Shown: positions 8,729-20,125 of the stretch, one piece after another
Layout: each line of letters starts with the position of its first letter
Numbering within the stretch: the first letter of the stretch is position 1
Assembly: GCA_031216915.1 (NCBI GenBank)
Contig: CM062289.1
Coordinates: 249,421,113-249,485,112, forward strand
DNA length: 64,000 nucleotides
Direction: 5' to 3'
Origin: Pictodentalium vernedei
Lineage: Eukaryota > Mollusca > Scaphopoda > Dentaliida > Dentaliidae
Notes under the pieces: generated by a model
What the model saw: only the letters and a program-made list of their open reading frames with translations
Told to the model about the DNA's origin: nothing
The model's database searches: none
Program-made: the position numbers and the translations under genes

Positions 8729-11253
8729 ATTAGATTAGATTAGATTCTTTATTTTTGCGGTATAAACGTACATCTATAACAGGGTAGATTACAAAATTGT
8801 TCTTACAAAACATAGTGCAAATGCACACACCGCATGGAGATGACATAGCCAGATTGGCTGTCTACCTGCCATCCCCTTGTAGTGAGTATGTTATCTTCAA
8901 CACTGCAGATTAACTCGAGACTAGACAATGTTCACTATGCCTTCACCCCTGACCCCCAATATAAATAAGTAGTCCACTAATTTAAGTCCGCTTTCAGCAC
9001 ACCCGGAAGGCCACTATGAGAAAGGATGGATGGGACGAGATACTCAGAGGTACTTCAAACTAAGATCCTACTCCTTCTTGGATAAAATATTGTTTTAAAC
9101 TAAGGGGAAGATGTGGAAAATGATTGACCTGGTGAGACAGGTGATATTTTGAGGAGAGTTTAGATGGCCCTATGAATGATAATAGTGGCGTCTGTATTTA
9201 GAAGTAACTACGCGTTGCGTTACAGTCGGGGCAATATGGATTGTTACATTGGACATTATCGGCATATGACGACAAATATTTCAATTTTAGTTTTCTTTTA
9301 AATTCATTGCGGTTACTTAAGTTATGAAATTCGTCACCCAGTTCATTCCATAACCTCGGGTACGCATACATGGGTAATTTATCCAACGATCTTGTCCGTG
9401 TTTTGCTTATCCGTAATTGCCCCGTTTGTCTGGTGTTCATGTATGATGGATTGTGAGCAATGCTGAAGTAATTATTCAGGGACGGGGGGAGTTTGTTTTG
9501 TTTATAGACAAATATAAAAAAGCAGGCCTGGTAAACAAACATGTCGTTCACTTTACGAATCTTGTCTTTCAAGAAAAGAGGGTCTGTGTGCGAATTATAT
9601 TTTTTATTATTTATAATTCGGACTGAACGTTTCTGTAGTTTGAAAAGTTTCCTTACAGTTCTTGAAGAGCCCCAAATATGGATACCATATACCAGATGGC
9701 AATGGACTAGGGCGTAATATAAGGTTTTTAGAGCTTCATGTGAAATATATCTTTTTTACTTTGTTTAGTGCATAGTTTGCCCATCTCATTTTGGAGCTGA
9801 CTTTAGATACGTGGGCTTGGTAAGACAGATTTTCGTCGAGGTTTATACCCAGAAATTTCAAAGTTTGTTCCTCCTCATGGGGACCTACTCTTTCAATTTT
9901 TTCGTTGTTTATAAAAAAAAATCAGGATTAACGGTGTTTCTTTTATTAGGTGTAGGGTTTATCAACATATATTTTGTTTTAGTTGCATTTAGAACTAACT
10001 GGTTGGCTGAGCACCACTCATACACTTTGTTGAGTTCATCATTGGTACGTGCCGCAAGAAGCTCAACGTTCGATGACGATTCATACATAGAAGTGTCGTC
10101 CGCAAGTGAAAGAAGATTTAACGATGTTGCGGTACTGATATCGTTAATATACAACAAAAAAATAGTATGGGACAAAGTATTGATCCTTGTGAAACACCAC
10201 AAGTTATTTTAGCTAAATCAGATTTTTTTTCAGCATATTGGACGTATTGGTACCTGTTGGATAGGTAGCTCCTAAACCAGTTGTTACTTATGCCTCTGAA
10301 TCCATATTTTTCCAGTTTGCACAACAAAATGTTGTGATTTATAGTGTCAAAGGCCTTAGAGAGATCTAAAAATGTTGCTGTGGTAACATTCTTAGTGTCC
10401 TTATTGTTTTCCGATCCTATATGCTTAAGAAGTTGCATCACAGGATGTATAGTTGAGTGAAACTTTCTGAATCCGTATTGATGCTTGTAGAGAATGTTGA
10501 ATGAATCTAAGTATTTTGTTATTCTATTTGACATAAGTTTTTCTAACACTCTGGAGAAGGCTGGCAAGATACTAATCGGTCTGTAATTATTAAATTTATG
10601 CTCATCGCCTGCTTTGAAAATAGGGATTACTTTGCCTATCTTCATTTTGTTCGGGACTATCCCATTGGCAAATGAATTGTTAATTATATGAGTCAGAGGT
10701 TCTACAATCTTATCAAATGTATGTTTAAGAAGGCATGTGGTCATACCTTCACAATCCTCACTATTCTTCGATTTCTTTGCATTTATAACATTTCTAACTT
10801 CTGTCGGTGTTGTGTGTGTTAAAAAAAAGTTATGTGAATAATTATTATCCATGTAATCTAGAAAATGTTTTTGGGGGTTGATTATTTGTTCACTCGTAAT
10901 TTTTCCTATATTTGAAAAATAATTGTTGAATTCCTGGGCAATTTCATTGAGATTGTTTATTTCCTTATTATCCTCCTTTATAAAGGATAATGGCAAGGAG
11001 GAAACGCATTTGGTCCCGTGTATGGTTTCATTTAAAATTTGCCATGTTTTTCGTAAATTGTCTTTGTTTTCCATGAGTATTTCTTTGTAGAACATTGCTT
11101 TACTTTGTTTTTTTTATCTTGTTGAATATCCTACAGTAGTTTTTGTAGTTTTTAATATTCTGTTCTGTTGGCGCCTTTAGTTTTTTATTGTAAAATTTTG
11201 ATTTATTACGTGATGAAGTTAGGAGCCCTTTAGACATCCACGGATTTTGGGAT
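8729..11253 (-). mobile_element. 5'-truncated CR1/Jockey-type LINE
   Basis: A minus-strand non-LTR retrotransposon. Its 3' end is at about 8729 with an (AATCT)-type tail. The 3' untranslated region shares GGAGATGACATAGCCAGATT (8836) with the LINE at 21143. The coding remnant runs 9198-11250. The 5' break at about 11253 falls in the residues NPWMSKGLL, equivalent to residue 108 of the other copy. Its insertion point is defined by the uninterrupted opposite arm, where GAGGGCTATGACGAGAG is continuous. Confidence 0.8.
9198..11250 (-). pseudogene. LINE reverse transcriptase pseudogene
   Basis: This copied the LINE RNA into DNA at the target site. Reading on the minus strand, 10118-11095 holds reverse-transcriptase motifs up to [10 protein letters not shown], including [19 protein letters not shown] and the motif A region [14 protein letters not shown] frameshift near 10150 moves the frame. 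The next segment (9909-10202) carries LADDTSMY, the catalytic motif C. The C-terminal part (9198-9572) ends NPYCPDC, matching the LINE at 21816-24152. Frames are broken at least twice and the endonuclease is missing, so it is inactive. Relatedness to the intact copy is clear by eye throughout. Confidence 0.85.
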
Positions 11254-12314
11254 ATGACGAGAGACCTCATTGCGGCATCACCTCATAGACCTCGTTGGTT
11301 TCCCAGTAGTTTGACGGAGAGCGCCACAGTAGCTGCCCCAATCCAGAAGCGCTGGCCTGCTTTACTTGACCTAGCGACCCGGCGACCCAGAGACCTCCAA
11401 CCAGTGGCCCGACCGAGGGCGACAGAGTCCCCCTCACTCTTCCCCCAACGGCGAACCTATCTCTTAAGCCCTCCAGCCAGTGGCCCGGCTGAGCGAAACA
11501 GTAGCCACCCCCTGCCCCAACGTTGACACTGTTCTAGAAGCCCTCCAACCAGTACCCGATCGAGAGTGACATAGTCGTACCTCCCTCTGCTCCCAACAGT
11601 GAACCTATACCAGAAGCCCCAAACCACTGACCCGACCGAAAGTGGCACAATCACTCGGCGATTCTACCATGGTGTGGGATAGAGACAGTCAAATTTTACT
11701 GGGGAAATGGCACTACTGACGCAAGTTCTGTGTGAAATGCGACTGTGGTGAAAGGCTATCACTGTGCGGGCAGTGTTACGAGGGTATTAACATAGGCCAG
11801 GGCTGCTCCTGACCTGCTCAACAGCACTGGGCGTTTTGCTGGGTCCAAGCAACGTCCAGTCACTCACCTCTGTGGATAATGACAGCAGTCAACGTCGTCA
11901 TGACCTCGGGCGATCTCCATGACGTCACCGACGTCATAGCTACTCTCACCATTTTCCTCTGTCGATTCTGGTCGATTCCTGAATTTTCTGCATGTACACT
12001 AACTTTACTGTGGACATCCACACCCAGCCTGCGATGCAAACCGTACATAGACAGTTGACTAGAGTTGGCAAATGAGCCTATGGAGGTTGTGTCAGGGATA
12101 GGATTTTTGGGGGGGGGGGGGGGGGTTGGCGGGGGGTGCTGGAGTCCGCGTGCAGGTGGGGGTCAGGTAGAGGGCGTCATAAGGGCACTTTCGGGAACAT
12201 AAAATACTGCTCGTGAAGGATGATATGGAAACCAAAATACTTCACTTTGCTTTGCTTGGGTTTTATAGATTTCATTATATTACCTCAGCCATGCATCCAC
12301 AAGAAATCTTCCCA
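11254..12314. other. Central region of the large inverted repeat
   Basis: From 11254 the sequence resumes the arm (ATGACGAGAGACCTCATTG) for about 50 bp, then becomes unrelated C-rich sequence with repeats of GCCCTCCAACCAGT and CCCGACCGA near 11390-11640. A 16-base G run lies around 12111-12126. The open frame at 11254-11526 starts in the repeat and has no recognisable domain. Confidence 0.45.
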
Positions 12315-12734
12315 GGCAAGCGTTTTCATGACGGGAGACCAATGAGGTCTTTGAGGTGATGCCTCAATGAGGTCTCTCGTCATAGCCCTCACATCCTCAT
12401 CTCTTCCCCAACTATCACCAGAGAGCACCATCGGCGATCACTAGGCATCCTTAGTGATCGCCACTGGCGATCACCAATAATCATCTTCCCTATGAGGATG
12501 AGAGGGTTGTGAGGAGAGGCCCCAATGAGGCCTCACCTCATAGCACTCACATCCCCATCTCGCCCCAACAATCATTAGACATCGATATTGCCATTCAGTA
12601 GGGATGTCTGTGATCTTTAGTGATCGTGGGAGCGAGATATGGATGTGAGGGCTATGAGGTGAGGACTCAATGAGGCCTCTCCTCACAGCTCTCTCATCCT
12701 CATACGGGGACATGATCACTGGAAATCGCTAGTA

Positions 12735-13093
12735 GGGGGCGCGGTGGCTCAGTAGGTAGAGGTGCAGGCTGCAAGCCGAGAGGTCCTCGGTTCGAATCCC
12801 ACCTGCGGCAACCGCGTTGTGTTCTTGGGCAAGACACTTCACCCCCATTGCCCATGTGGGGGCACGGTGACGCTGTGTACTAAAAGCGTACTGCACGTCG
12901 ATAGTGCACCTGTCTTCAACCAATGCTAACCCTGCTTGTGTGGAATTAGTATGTTGGGGAGCTGACAGTTGCTCGCCGTTGCTCGGTGGTTCTCTCTGGG
13001 TACTCCGGCTTCCTCCACCCGTAAAACTGTCACGGTCATGATTAGCCATTGTGCAGAAATATATGACCTTAAACACCAATAAATAATAATAAT
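12735..13093 (+). mobile_element. Full-length tRNA-derived SINE
   Basis: The head begins GGGGCGCGGTGGCTCAGTAG. It has a good A box (GTGGCTCAGTAGG) and B box (GGTTCGAATCC) with tRNA-like spacing. The body has the shared block ending GGGTACTCCGGCTTCCTCC, and the tail is short and AAT-rich. An 11-bp flanking repeat occurs at 12724-12734 (AATCGCTAGTA) and 13094-13104 (AATCACTAGTA) with one mismatch. It interrupts the right arm of the large inverted repeat and is therefore younger than it. Confidence 0.85.
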
Positions 13094-13386
13094 AATCACT
13101 AGTAACGATTACTAGAGATCGCCATAAGCGATCACTAGGCACCCTGATGATCGCCAATGGCGACCATCAGCTCCCCGTATGAGAGGGTGAGGGGTGTGAG
13201 GAGAGGTCTCAGTGCGGCTAGTAGTCATAGCCCTCTAATCCTCATCTCGTTCCCAACGATCACTAGAGATCTTCATAGACGATCTCTAGCCATATTCGCC
13301 ACTACTGATCACCAGTGGTCATCTCTACAAACAACACACGTTAGTTAAGAGATTTGCTATTAATAATTGTATTATACATAGAGATT

Positions 13387-13526
13387 ATTACCATTATGTG
13401 GATGTACAAAAGTCGAGCTCTGGGTTCTAAGGGCAGATCACGACGAGTCGAAGACGAGTCGTAATCTACGCTTAGAACCCGGAGCGAGACTCGGATACAT
13501 ATTTTGTACATCCACATAATGGTAAT
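13387..13526. repeat. MITE-like palindrome nested in the right arm
   Basis: The outer arms ATTACCATTATGTGGATG and their complement are exact over about 24 bp, with further pairing towards the centre around GACGAGTCG. The left arm of the large inverted repeat lacks it. Confidence 0.7.
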
Positions 13527-13529
13527 AAG

Positions 13530-13751
13530 CATTTTATCTTACAATATATAGGGGATAAGTCAAGAATGTAGACGAATATATAACGAGCTATTTATTTGTA
13601 CGGATGAACAAAAAGAAAAAAAGTGGAACTTACCCGAAAGGAACGTGCTTGTATCCGACCCCTTGATACAAACATCTGTATCGGGGGGTCGGATACATGA
13701 CAGTTGCGGAGTTAATACAGACAAAATACATGTTGATTGTAAGATAAAATG
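13530..13751. repeat. Second MITE-like insert nested in the right arm
   Basis: Terminal inverted repeats CATTTTATCTTACAAT (13530-13545) and ATTGTAAGATAAAATG (13736-13751) are exact. The interior has an inner dyad around TATCCGACCCCTTGATAC. Comparison with the left arm shows that it and the palindrome before it are insertions. Confidence 0.7.
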
Positions 13752-14113
13752 AATTAGTTTCATTGCTCTGCTTAAAATATTTTATTACATTTTGCAGCGT
13801 TTGTCCAGTCGATGTAGTTGCATTTTGTAACATTTATTACCTTTTGCAACGTTTTTCCAGTCCATGTAGTTGCATTTTGTAATAAAACTTCAAACATACA
13901 CGAACCTCGCTTCAAATACACGTAGAAATGTACATAACATACCCGAAGACAGTCGTAGAATCATAGAGACACAAATTTATTTTAGTAGTTGTATGATGAC
14001 ATGAATTAGTTTCTGATTGCCACTTTAAAAAAAGTGCTCCTAAGAAAAAAAAAGTTTATTACATTTTGCAACGTTTTTCCTGTCCATGTAGTTGCATTTT
14101 GTAATAATTATTA

Positions 14114-16123
14114 GCTCACCTGACTGAAAGTCAGGGTGAGCTTTTCTTACCACTCTTTGTCCGTCGTCCTGCGTGAAGGTGGTGTTTGAGCCTCTTTCCC
14201 CTAAACCACTGGCCACATTTTAATTAAATTTCTTGTAAGTAATGGTTATAAAGGGGCATTTTGATTTTTATGCAAATTAGATTTCGGCTCATATTGAGCA
14301 AAGGGGTGGGGGAAAAATGGCCAATTTTTTTGAAAATCTTCTAATGATCCACCAGTAGCAGAGACTTGATATATGATACACAAAGTCCTTTTGAGGTTTA
14401 GAATCAAGTTTGTTCAAGTGAAGTTTGTCGGGCATTATTTGCCTTCGTTATGGGATGGACAAAAATTTTGGCCACGCCTAAAATTTCTATTTCAGAACCG
14501 TGAGGTCGATTTGAACCAAATTTGATATGAGATAATAATGGTCATAAGTAGTTGACTGATGCAAAAATATTTTTCTCATTGCCCCATGGGAACCTCGGGA
14601 GCTAAAATAGGAAAAACCTTAAAACTGCCATATCTCCAAAACTACACGGCACAGAGAATTCTTATTTTGTATAAAGCTTACTTTTATCCAGTAGAATAGA
14701 ATGGTTAAAAAAATCCCTATCGGTTTGATCACAAGGTACTTTTTTCAGGACTTTGAAAAAGTGCTGAGTCAGCACTTTTTAACACTGTAGGCAATGGGAA
14801 AAACATTAAAAAATATTCTTCTCCAGATCCAGCAGGCAGAATCTTTTGATATTTGGTATGCAACATTGTAGGGTGTATCTGATTCAAGTTTGTTCAAATC
14901 GGCCCCCTGGGTTCATATTTAGGCTGAGTATGGGAGCCCGCTTTCGAACTTAGTGCATTTCAGGCAAATTTCTTTAAAAATCTTCTTCTCCAGATCCAGC
15001 AGGCAGAATCTTTTGATATTTGGTATGCAACATTGTGGGGTGGATCTGATTCAAGTTTGTACAAATCGGCTTCCTAGATTCATATGTTGGCTCACTATAG
15101 AAGCTCGAATTCGAACTTAGCGCATTTCAGGAAAATTTCTTCAAAAATCTTCTTCTCCAGATCCAGCAGGCAGAATCTTTTGATATTTGGTATGCAACAT
15201 TGTGGGGTGGATCTGATTCAAGTTTGTTCAAATCGGCTCCCTAAATTCATATTTGGGCTCACTGTAGAAGCTCGAATTCGAACTTAGTGCATTTCAGGCA
15301 AATTTCTTCAAAACTCTTCTCCAGATCCAGCAGGCAGAATCTTTTGGTATTTGGTATGCAACATTGTAGGGTGGATCTGATTCAAGTTTGTTCAAATCGG
15401 CTCACTGGGTTTATATTTGGACTCAGTATAGGAGCCTAAATTTGAACTTAGTGCATGTCAGGCAAATTTCTCTGAAAATCTTCTTCTCAAGATCCAGCAG
15501 GCAGAATCTTTTGATATTTGGTATGCACCATGCTTAGGGGGTGAGATTCAAGTTTGTTCAATCCAAGTCCCTGGGTTAGTATTTGGGCTCACTGTGGGAG
15601 CCCGAATGATAACTTAGTTCAAAATGAGGAATTTTCTTTAAAAATCTTCTTCTTCAGATCCAGCAGTCGGAATGTTTTGATATTTGGTATGCAGCATTGT
15701 TAGTACGGTGAGATTCAAGTTTGTTCAAGCCATGCCCCTAGGTCCATATTTGGACTCACTGTGGGAGCTCGAATTGTAACTTAGTTCAAAATGAGGAATT
15801 TTCTTTAAAAATCATCTTCTTCAGATCCAGCAGTTGGAATGTTTTGATACTTGGTGTGCAGCATGCTTAGGGGGGGGGGGGGGGTGATATTCAAATTTGT
15901 TAAAGCCAAGTCCCTGGGTTCATATATGGGCTCCCCGTGGGATTCAATATGAGGAATATTCTTTAAAAATCTTTTTTTTTTAGATCCACTGGTCAGAATC
16001 TTTGGATATTTGGTATAAGCTTTTCTTAGGAGGAGCAGATACAACTTGCTGAAATCAATTCTCTGAGTTGATATTTACGCTACCATGTCAGGTGAGCGCC
16101 CTCAGACCCCCTGGGGCCTTTTG
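14114..16123. mobile_element. Satellite-bearing element inserted in the right arm
   Basis: The element opens with a hairpin (GCTCACCTGACTGAAAGTC followed by GGTGAGC) and ends with GTCAGGTGAGCG and a CCCCCTGGGG dyad near 16108-16117. Outside both ends the sequence of the large inverted repeat resumes, with TTA on each side, so the borders are precise. The middle is a tandem array. No transposase. Known satellite-carrying mobile elements of invertebrates (pearl-like and non-autonomous Helentron-like) have this plan; the assignment here is inference. Confidence 0.6.
14810..16080 (+). repeat. Tandem array, about 166-bp unit, about 8 copies
   Basis: The phrase AGATCCAGCAG recurs at roughly 14825, 14992, 15157, 15319, 15490, 15657 and 15823, a spacing of 162-172 bases, with a decayed last unit near 15980. 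Other unit landmarks are TTTGATATTTGGTATGC and GATTCAAGTTTGTTCAAAT. The first four units are the most alike and later ones drift. Minus-strand frames through it are by-products of the repetition. Confidence 0.85.
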
Positions 16124-16218
16124 TTACACATTGCAACGTTTTTTCCGTCTAAGTAGTTGCACCTTGTAATAATTATTACATTTTGCAACTTTTATTACAA
16201 AGTGGGCTGTAACAAGCT

Positions 16219-18170
16219 TAACTTATCACTTGCCGCCCGTCGTCGTCGTCCGTCATGAACTTTACATTATCGATTTCTCCTCACAAACTACTGGACCAAA
16301 TTGAACCAAATTTGGTGTTCATATTCCTTATTATATGTCAATTCAGATTTGTTCAAATAAACTTGCCACGCCAACAGGGGGCACCACAAGGGGCATAACT
16401 CTGATAGCACCCATAATTTTTTTTTCAAACATTCAAAAAAATCATCTTCTTCAGGTCCACCAGTCAGATTCTTTTCATATTTATTATACAATATCTCTAG
16501 GGGAGGGGTATGGTGGGGAGGTTTGGTCAGATTCAAGTTTGTTCAAATCGAGTACCTGGGTTAAGATTTGGGCTCTCTTCCTTCCTGTAGGGGCCTAAAT
16601 TTTAACTTAGTGAAATATGAGGAAATTTGTTTAAAAATCTTCTTCAGATCCACCAGTCACAATGCTTATATATTTGGTATACAACATCTCTAGGGGGTTG
16701 GGGGGGGGGGGGGAGGGGAGGGGTTGGGGGTCAGATTTAGGTTTGTTCAAATTGGGTCCCTGAGTTAGTATTTGGGCTCTTTATTTGGGAGCTCGAATTT
16801 TAACTCAGTGCAATATGAGGAAATATCTTTAAAAATTTTCTTCTTCAGATCCACCAGTCGGGATCCTTTAACATTTGATATACATCATCTCTGGGGGGTG
16901 GGGGGGGGGGGAGCAGATTCAAGTTTGTTCAAATCGGGTCACTGGGTTGAAAATGTTGGGTCTGGTTCGGACTTAGAAATTTTGGACCAAAATTGGAAGA
17001 AAATTTTTTTTTCTCCATTTTTTAGGCGTTTTGTTCAATTTTGAGACGAAAGAAAAAAAAAATTTAGCCTGAAAATTTCCGACTTGGAGATTTTGGATCA
17101 AAAATTTAAATTTTTCTTCTCGTTTTTTAATACGTTTTGTTCAAATTTGAGACGAAAAAAAAAAATTAGCCTGAAAATTTTGGGTCCGATTCCGACTCCA
17201 AAATTTTGGACCGAAATTCGGAAATATTTAGGGTTTTTATGCGTTTTGTTCAATTTTGAGACGAAAAAAAAAAAAAAAATTATAGCCTGAAAATTTTGGG
17301 TCCGCGTTCCGAATGTTTTTTCAATTCTTTTCAAAATTTAGTTTCCGGATGAATTAGAGTGATTTTATGCGAAACTGTTTTTACCCTAAGTTCTCAGCTT
17401 CCTTCCTTGTGGAGGGGGGGGGGGGGGGGGTCGAGAGAGCAGTTAGATGTAACAAAATGTTTGCCTGCAAAATATATTTTGAAAGATTTAGAGTAACTTT
17501 ATGCAACCCCCTCCCCCCAAAAATACCCCTATCGCCAACATCCCCACTCCCCACCCCCGGGGGCCAATTAAACGGAAGAAACAAATTCAATATGAAGGAA
17601 TTTCTTTTAAAATCTTCATCTCCAGAACCATTAGTTAGAATCTTTTGATATTTGGTATACAATATCTCGGGGGGGGGGGGGGGAGGGGTCAGATTCAAGT
17701 TTGTTCGAAATGCGTCCCTGGGTTAATATTTGGGCTCCTGAATTTTAACTTAGTGCAATATGTTGAAATTTCATTGAAAATCTTCAGATCCACCATCCGA
17801 AAGCTTTCATATTTGGTATACAGCATCTCGGGGGGAGGTGGGGGGAGGGGTTAAGGTGTATGTGTAAGATTTAAGTTTGTTCAAATTGGGTCCCTGGATT
17901 AATATTTGAGCTCTATTTGATGAAGGGGGAGTGACATAACAACCCTTGGAAATTTAGCAGGGATAGTCTACAGCTGATAGAATTGGAAGCAGTCAGGAAG
18001 ACCCGGGATAATAATCCTCTGACATGGACACTAGAGTTATGACTAATTTCATGACTTCATTACTCTGTAGTGTTGAAGAACCATGACTAACTGGATGTGA
18101 TCCAGAATAGTTCTTTGAAACACTTTGTCAGGTGACCGATTAAAGCCCCTTGGGGGCCTCTGGTGTTGAA
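16219..18170. mobile_element. Second, decayed satellite-bearing element
   Basis: Internal units resemble the preceding array: CAGATCCACCAGTC-type phrases near 16450, 16645, 16847, 17625 and 17785, and GTTTGTTCAAAT. It ends near 18130-18165 with GTCAGGTGACCG and a CCCCTTGGGGG dyad like the element at 16123. The start is blurred. Several G runs (16692-16712, 16901-16911, 17413-17430, 17669-17683) follow the GATATTTGGTATAC phrase in successive units. Confidence 0.5.
16950..17345 (+). repeat. Tandem repeat, about 110-bp unit, about 3.5 copies
   Basis: The unit contains GCCTGAAAATTT, a GGACC or GGATCAAAA block and GTTTTGTTCAATTTTGAGACG followed by an A run. It occurs at about 16950, 17065 and 17170 with a partial copy at 17285. 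Unrelated to the 166-bp array around it. Confidence 0.7.
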
Positions 18171-19620
18171 GATATTGTACCAGTCCACTTTGACTTTCAG
18201 TCCTGCTGCTATGCACCTCATACTGTGTTTCTATGGCTTACAATTACCCACAGACCCTTACCCAGTGATATTTTATTGATTTTTAGTGTTTTTGCAATGT
18301 TAAACCTTTTTGTCAGTGTGAAAATTTTTGACCTCTTTTGATATACATGAGTGGAGGCTACCACCGGTATGATGTGGCTTTAATATTTCATATATGTGTT
18401 AAATGCATCAGTATAAGTTGACGTTAACCCATTAGCCGGACATTTTTCGGAGATTTTGGACTTTTTAATGCAATGCTAGACTTTTGTCAGTGTGGATTTT
18501 GACCTGTTTTGCTATGCATGTACATGACCGGATATTTCTTGCAGATTTGTAATAAGCCTAGATTTATTGTATGCCACGCTTTGGTGAGCTAATGGGGATG
18601 GACACACCCCTCTTGTTATGAAACAATCCCTGATTTTGCCAAATCATGCTGAATCGTCATTTCACCTGACCCCTCCTATACTCTTCCACTGCTCGCGGCA
18701 TCAACCACCTTATGGGCAGAAAATTAGAAACTCGATGTCACTTCTTTAATGAATGTTTTCATCCACTGAAACAGTGATACCACGATGTCGATAATATGAG
18801 CGTCACCTGTTCTACTACCCCAATGGGCCCCGCGTGTGTCCGGGTATAACAGGCACACAACAGGATAGGCAGGTAATCAATGCACAGCAGCGATGTCCCG
18901 AATGTTCACATTGCATGCCATCTCAATCTTCGTATGTAGCAATTTCTCCAAAATCTGTTTCACAGAGATATTGAGATGTTTGTGGATTAGCCTGTTAGTT
19001 CTCGGACATTTACTTGTGGATTTTCCAGCACTCTGAAGGATCTGCTGAATTGCCTTCACCTTCACATGGAAACTGACCGTTGACATATACCCATAGTTGT
19101 TTGAAGCGATGTATAACCCCAATCCAACGAATAAAACAATGAGCGGTGTTTGGGTTGAGTCGAGATATCACCAATGAAATTCGCGCCGTTGTGTACACTA
19201 TTCGTCTGAACGTTGATCGCCGGGGTGTACACTCGTGATGTAAACATTTTCCAGTTTTCTCGGCAATGTTCGCACAAAGCCGATAAAGAATGTCTCGACT
19301 GTGTAGCACAATAAAGGAGCCACCTGAACGTATTCGCGTTATCCGTGATGATGGAAGAACGATGAAAACAATTTACAATATTATATGAGATTTACGACCG
19401 ATCTGTGTGATTTGCAATAACAAACACCCACCAAAGTGATTGCTTGCATTGCAACCGAACTACATTTAGAATAATAAGCTATTAATCTGAGAAAAACATA
19501 ATGTTCATCTTTCACTATTCATTGATAATTTAATTATCCGTTTTTAAGCACCTGTCTGCACTCTAGCCAAAACAGGCAATTCCTTCCACCTCAGAAATCG
19601 CGTTTCCGGTACGTTGCCTG
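18171..19620. other. No feature seen
   Basis: Unassigned sequence. The minus-strand frames at 18877-19309 show no recognisable domain. Confidence 0.45.
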
Positions 19621-19629
19621 CTTACCGTG

Positions 19630-19960
19630 AAATCTAATTACCCAAACACATCCGACAATTTCCCCAAATCCTCACTCTGTTTCGTACGAATTCCTCTTTC
19701 ATCCTCCTTTTTTCCAATATTAGCCGCATTCCTTTGTATAAGAGTAAACCTAATTACCCCAATTCCCCATTTACTTCGTGGAATTACCCAAACAGACTCG
19801 GCAGGTTCTACTAGTTCGGATTCCTTCGGAATCCTCTGCTCCGCCTTTCCTGATCTATTTTGTAGCTTATTCTCACAATTCATCGGCCTGTCCTGTCTAT
19901 GTTATAATAGGTTCCCTGACCTCCCTATAAAGTATTCTGGTAGTATATAGGTACGTGCAG
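19630..19960 (+). repeat. Decayed fragments of the promoter-repeat arm
   Basis: Phrases such as TAATTACCCAAACACATCCG, TTGTATAAGAGTAAACCTA and a terminal GTAGTATATAGG resemble the inner two-thirds of the arm at 20750-21090 and the diverged copy at 2966-2985. The alignment is loose and may contain two overlapping fragments. Confidence 0.4.
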
Positions 19961-20052
19961 AATGTGCCGATATGTTCTTGTGTACTAGTGCACAGTGTGG
20001 TGCACAACGCATACTGCTCTACGACTCATCTTGGTATTTGAGGATACCTGCG

Positions 20053-20125
20053 AAATGCCTCCTAGGTCCTATACATCTCCTAGCTCCTATATAGCTCCTA
20101 GCACCTATATAGCTCCTAATAGCCA
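20053..20125 (+). repeat. Short tandem repeat, CTCCTATATAG-like
   Basis: Four to five imperfect copies of a 15-17 base unit containing AGCTCCTA or AGCACCTA and TATA. Confidence 0.5.

Larger units (their letters stand above)
12315..14113. repeat. Right arm of the large inverted repeat, main part
   Basis: This is the inverted counterpart of the left arm. It contains GTGATCGCCACTGGCGATCAC (12454) style dyads and the complement of the TGCAACTACATGGAC blocks at 13800-14110. It is broken by a SINE (12735-13093) and two palindromic inserts (13387-13526 and 13530-13751) that have no equivalent in the left arm. The outermost ~95 bp of the arm lies beyond the 2-kb insert, at 16124-16218. Confidence 0.7.
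7623..16218. repeat. Composite large inverted repeat with nested insertions
   Basis: The left arm (7623-8728, continuing at 11254-11300) reads as the inverted counterpart of the right arm (about 12315-14113, continuing at 16124-16218). Matching landmarks include AGCTTGTGTTAC with its complement at the outer ends, and blocks of TTGCAAAATGTAATAA and ATGCAACTACATGGAC. Other shared landmarks are GTGTCTCTATGATTCT, GACCACTGGTGATCAGTAG and a long GATC-rich region of CCTCACCTCATAGCCCTCAC units. Each arm is interrupted by insertions absent from the other: a LINE and a Tc1 fragment on the left; a SINE, two small palindromes and a satellite-bearing element on the right. Confidence 0.75.

Noticed and set aside
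12735-12830. Possible tRNA gene (good A and B boxes)
   Set aside because: The same head occurs at the start of several ~360-bp SINEs with body, tail and target duplications, and a full cloverleaf with acceptor pairing is not evident.
14810-16080. CRISPR-like regularly spaced repeats
   Set aside because: Units of ~166 bp are contiguous and similar throughout, with no unique spacers between short repeats, and the setting is an animal genome.
18877-19309. Overlapping minus-strand frames of about 80-100 codons
   Set aside because: They run in different frames over the same DNA with no motif, no exon boundary and no repeat relation.
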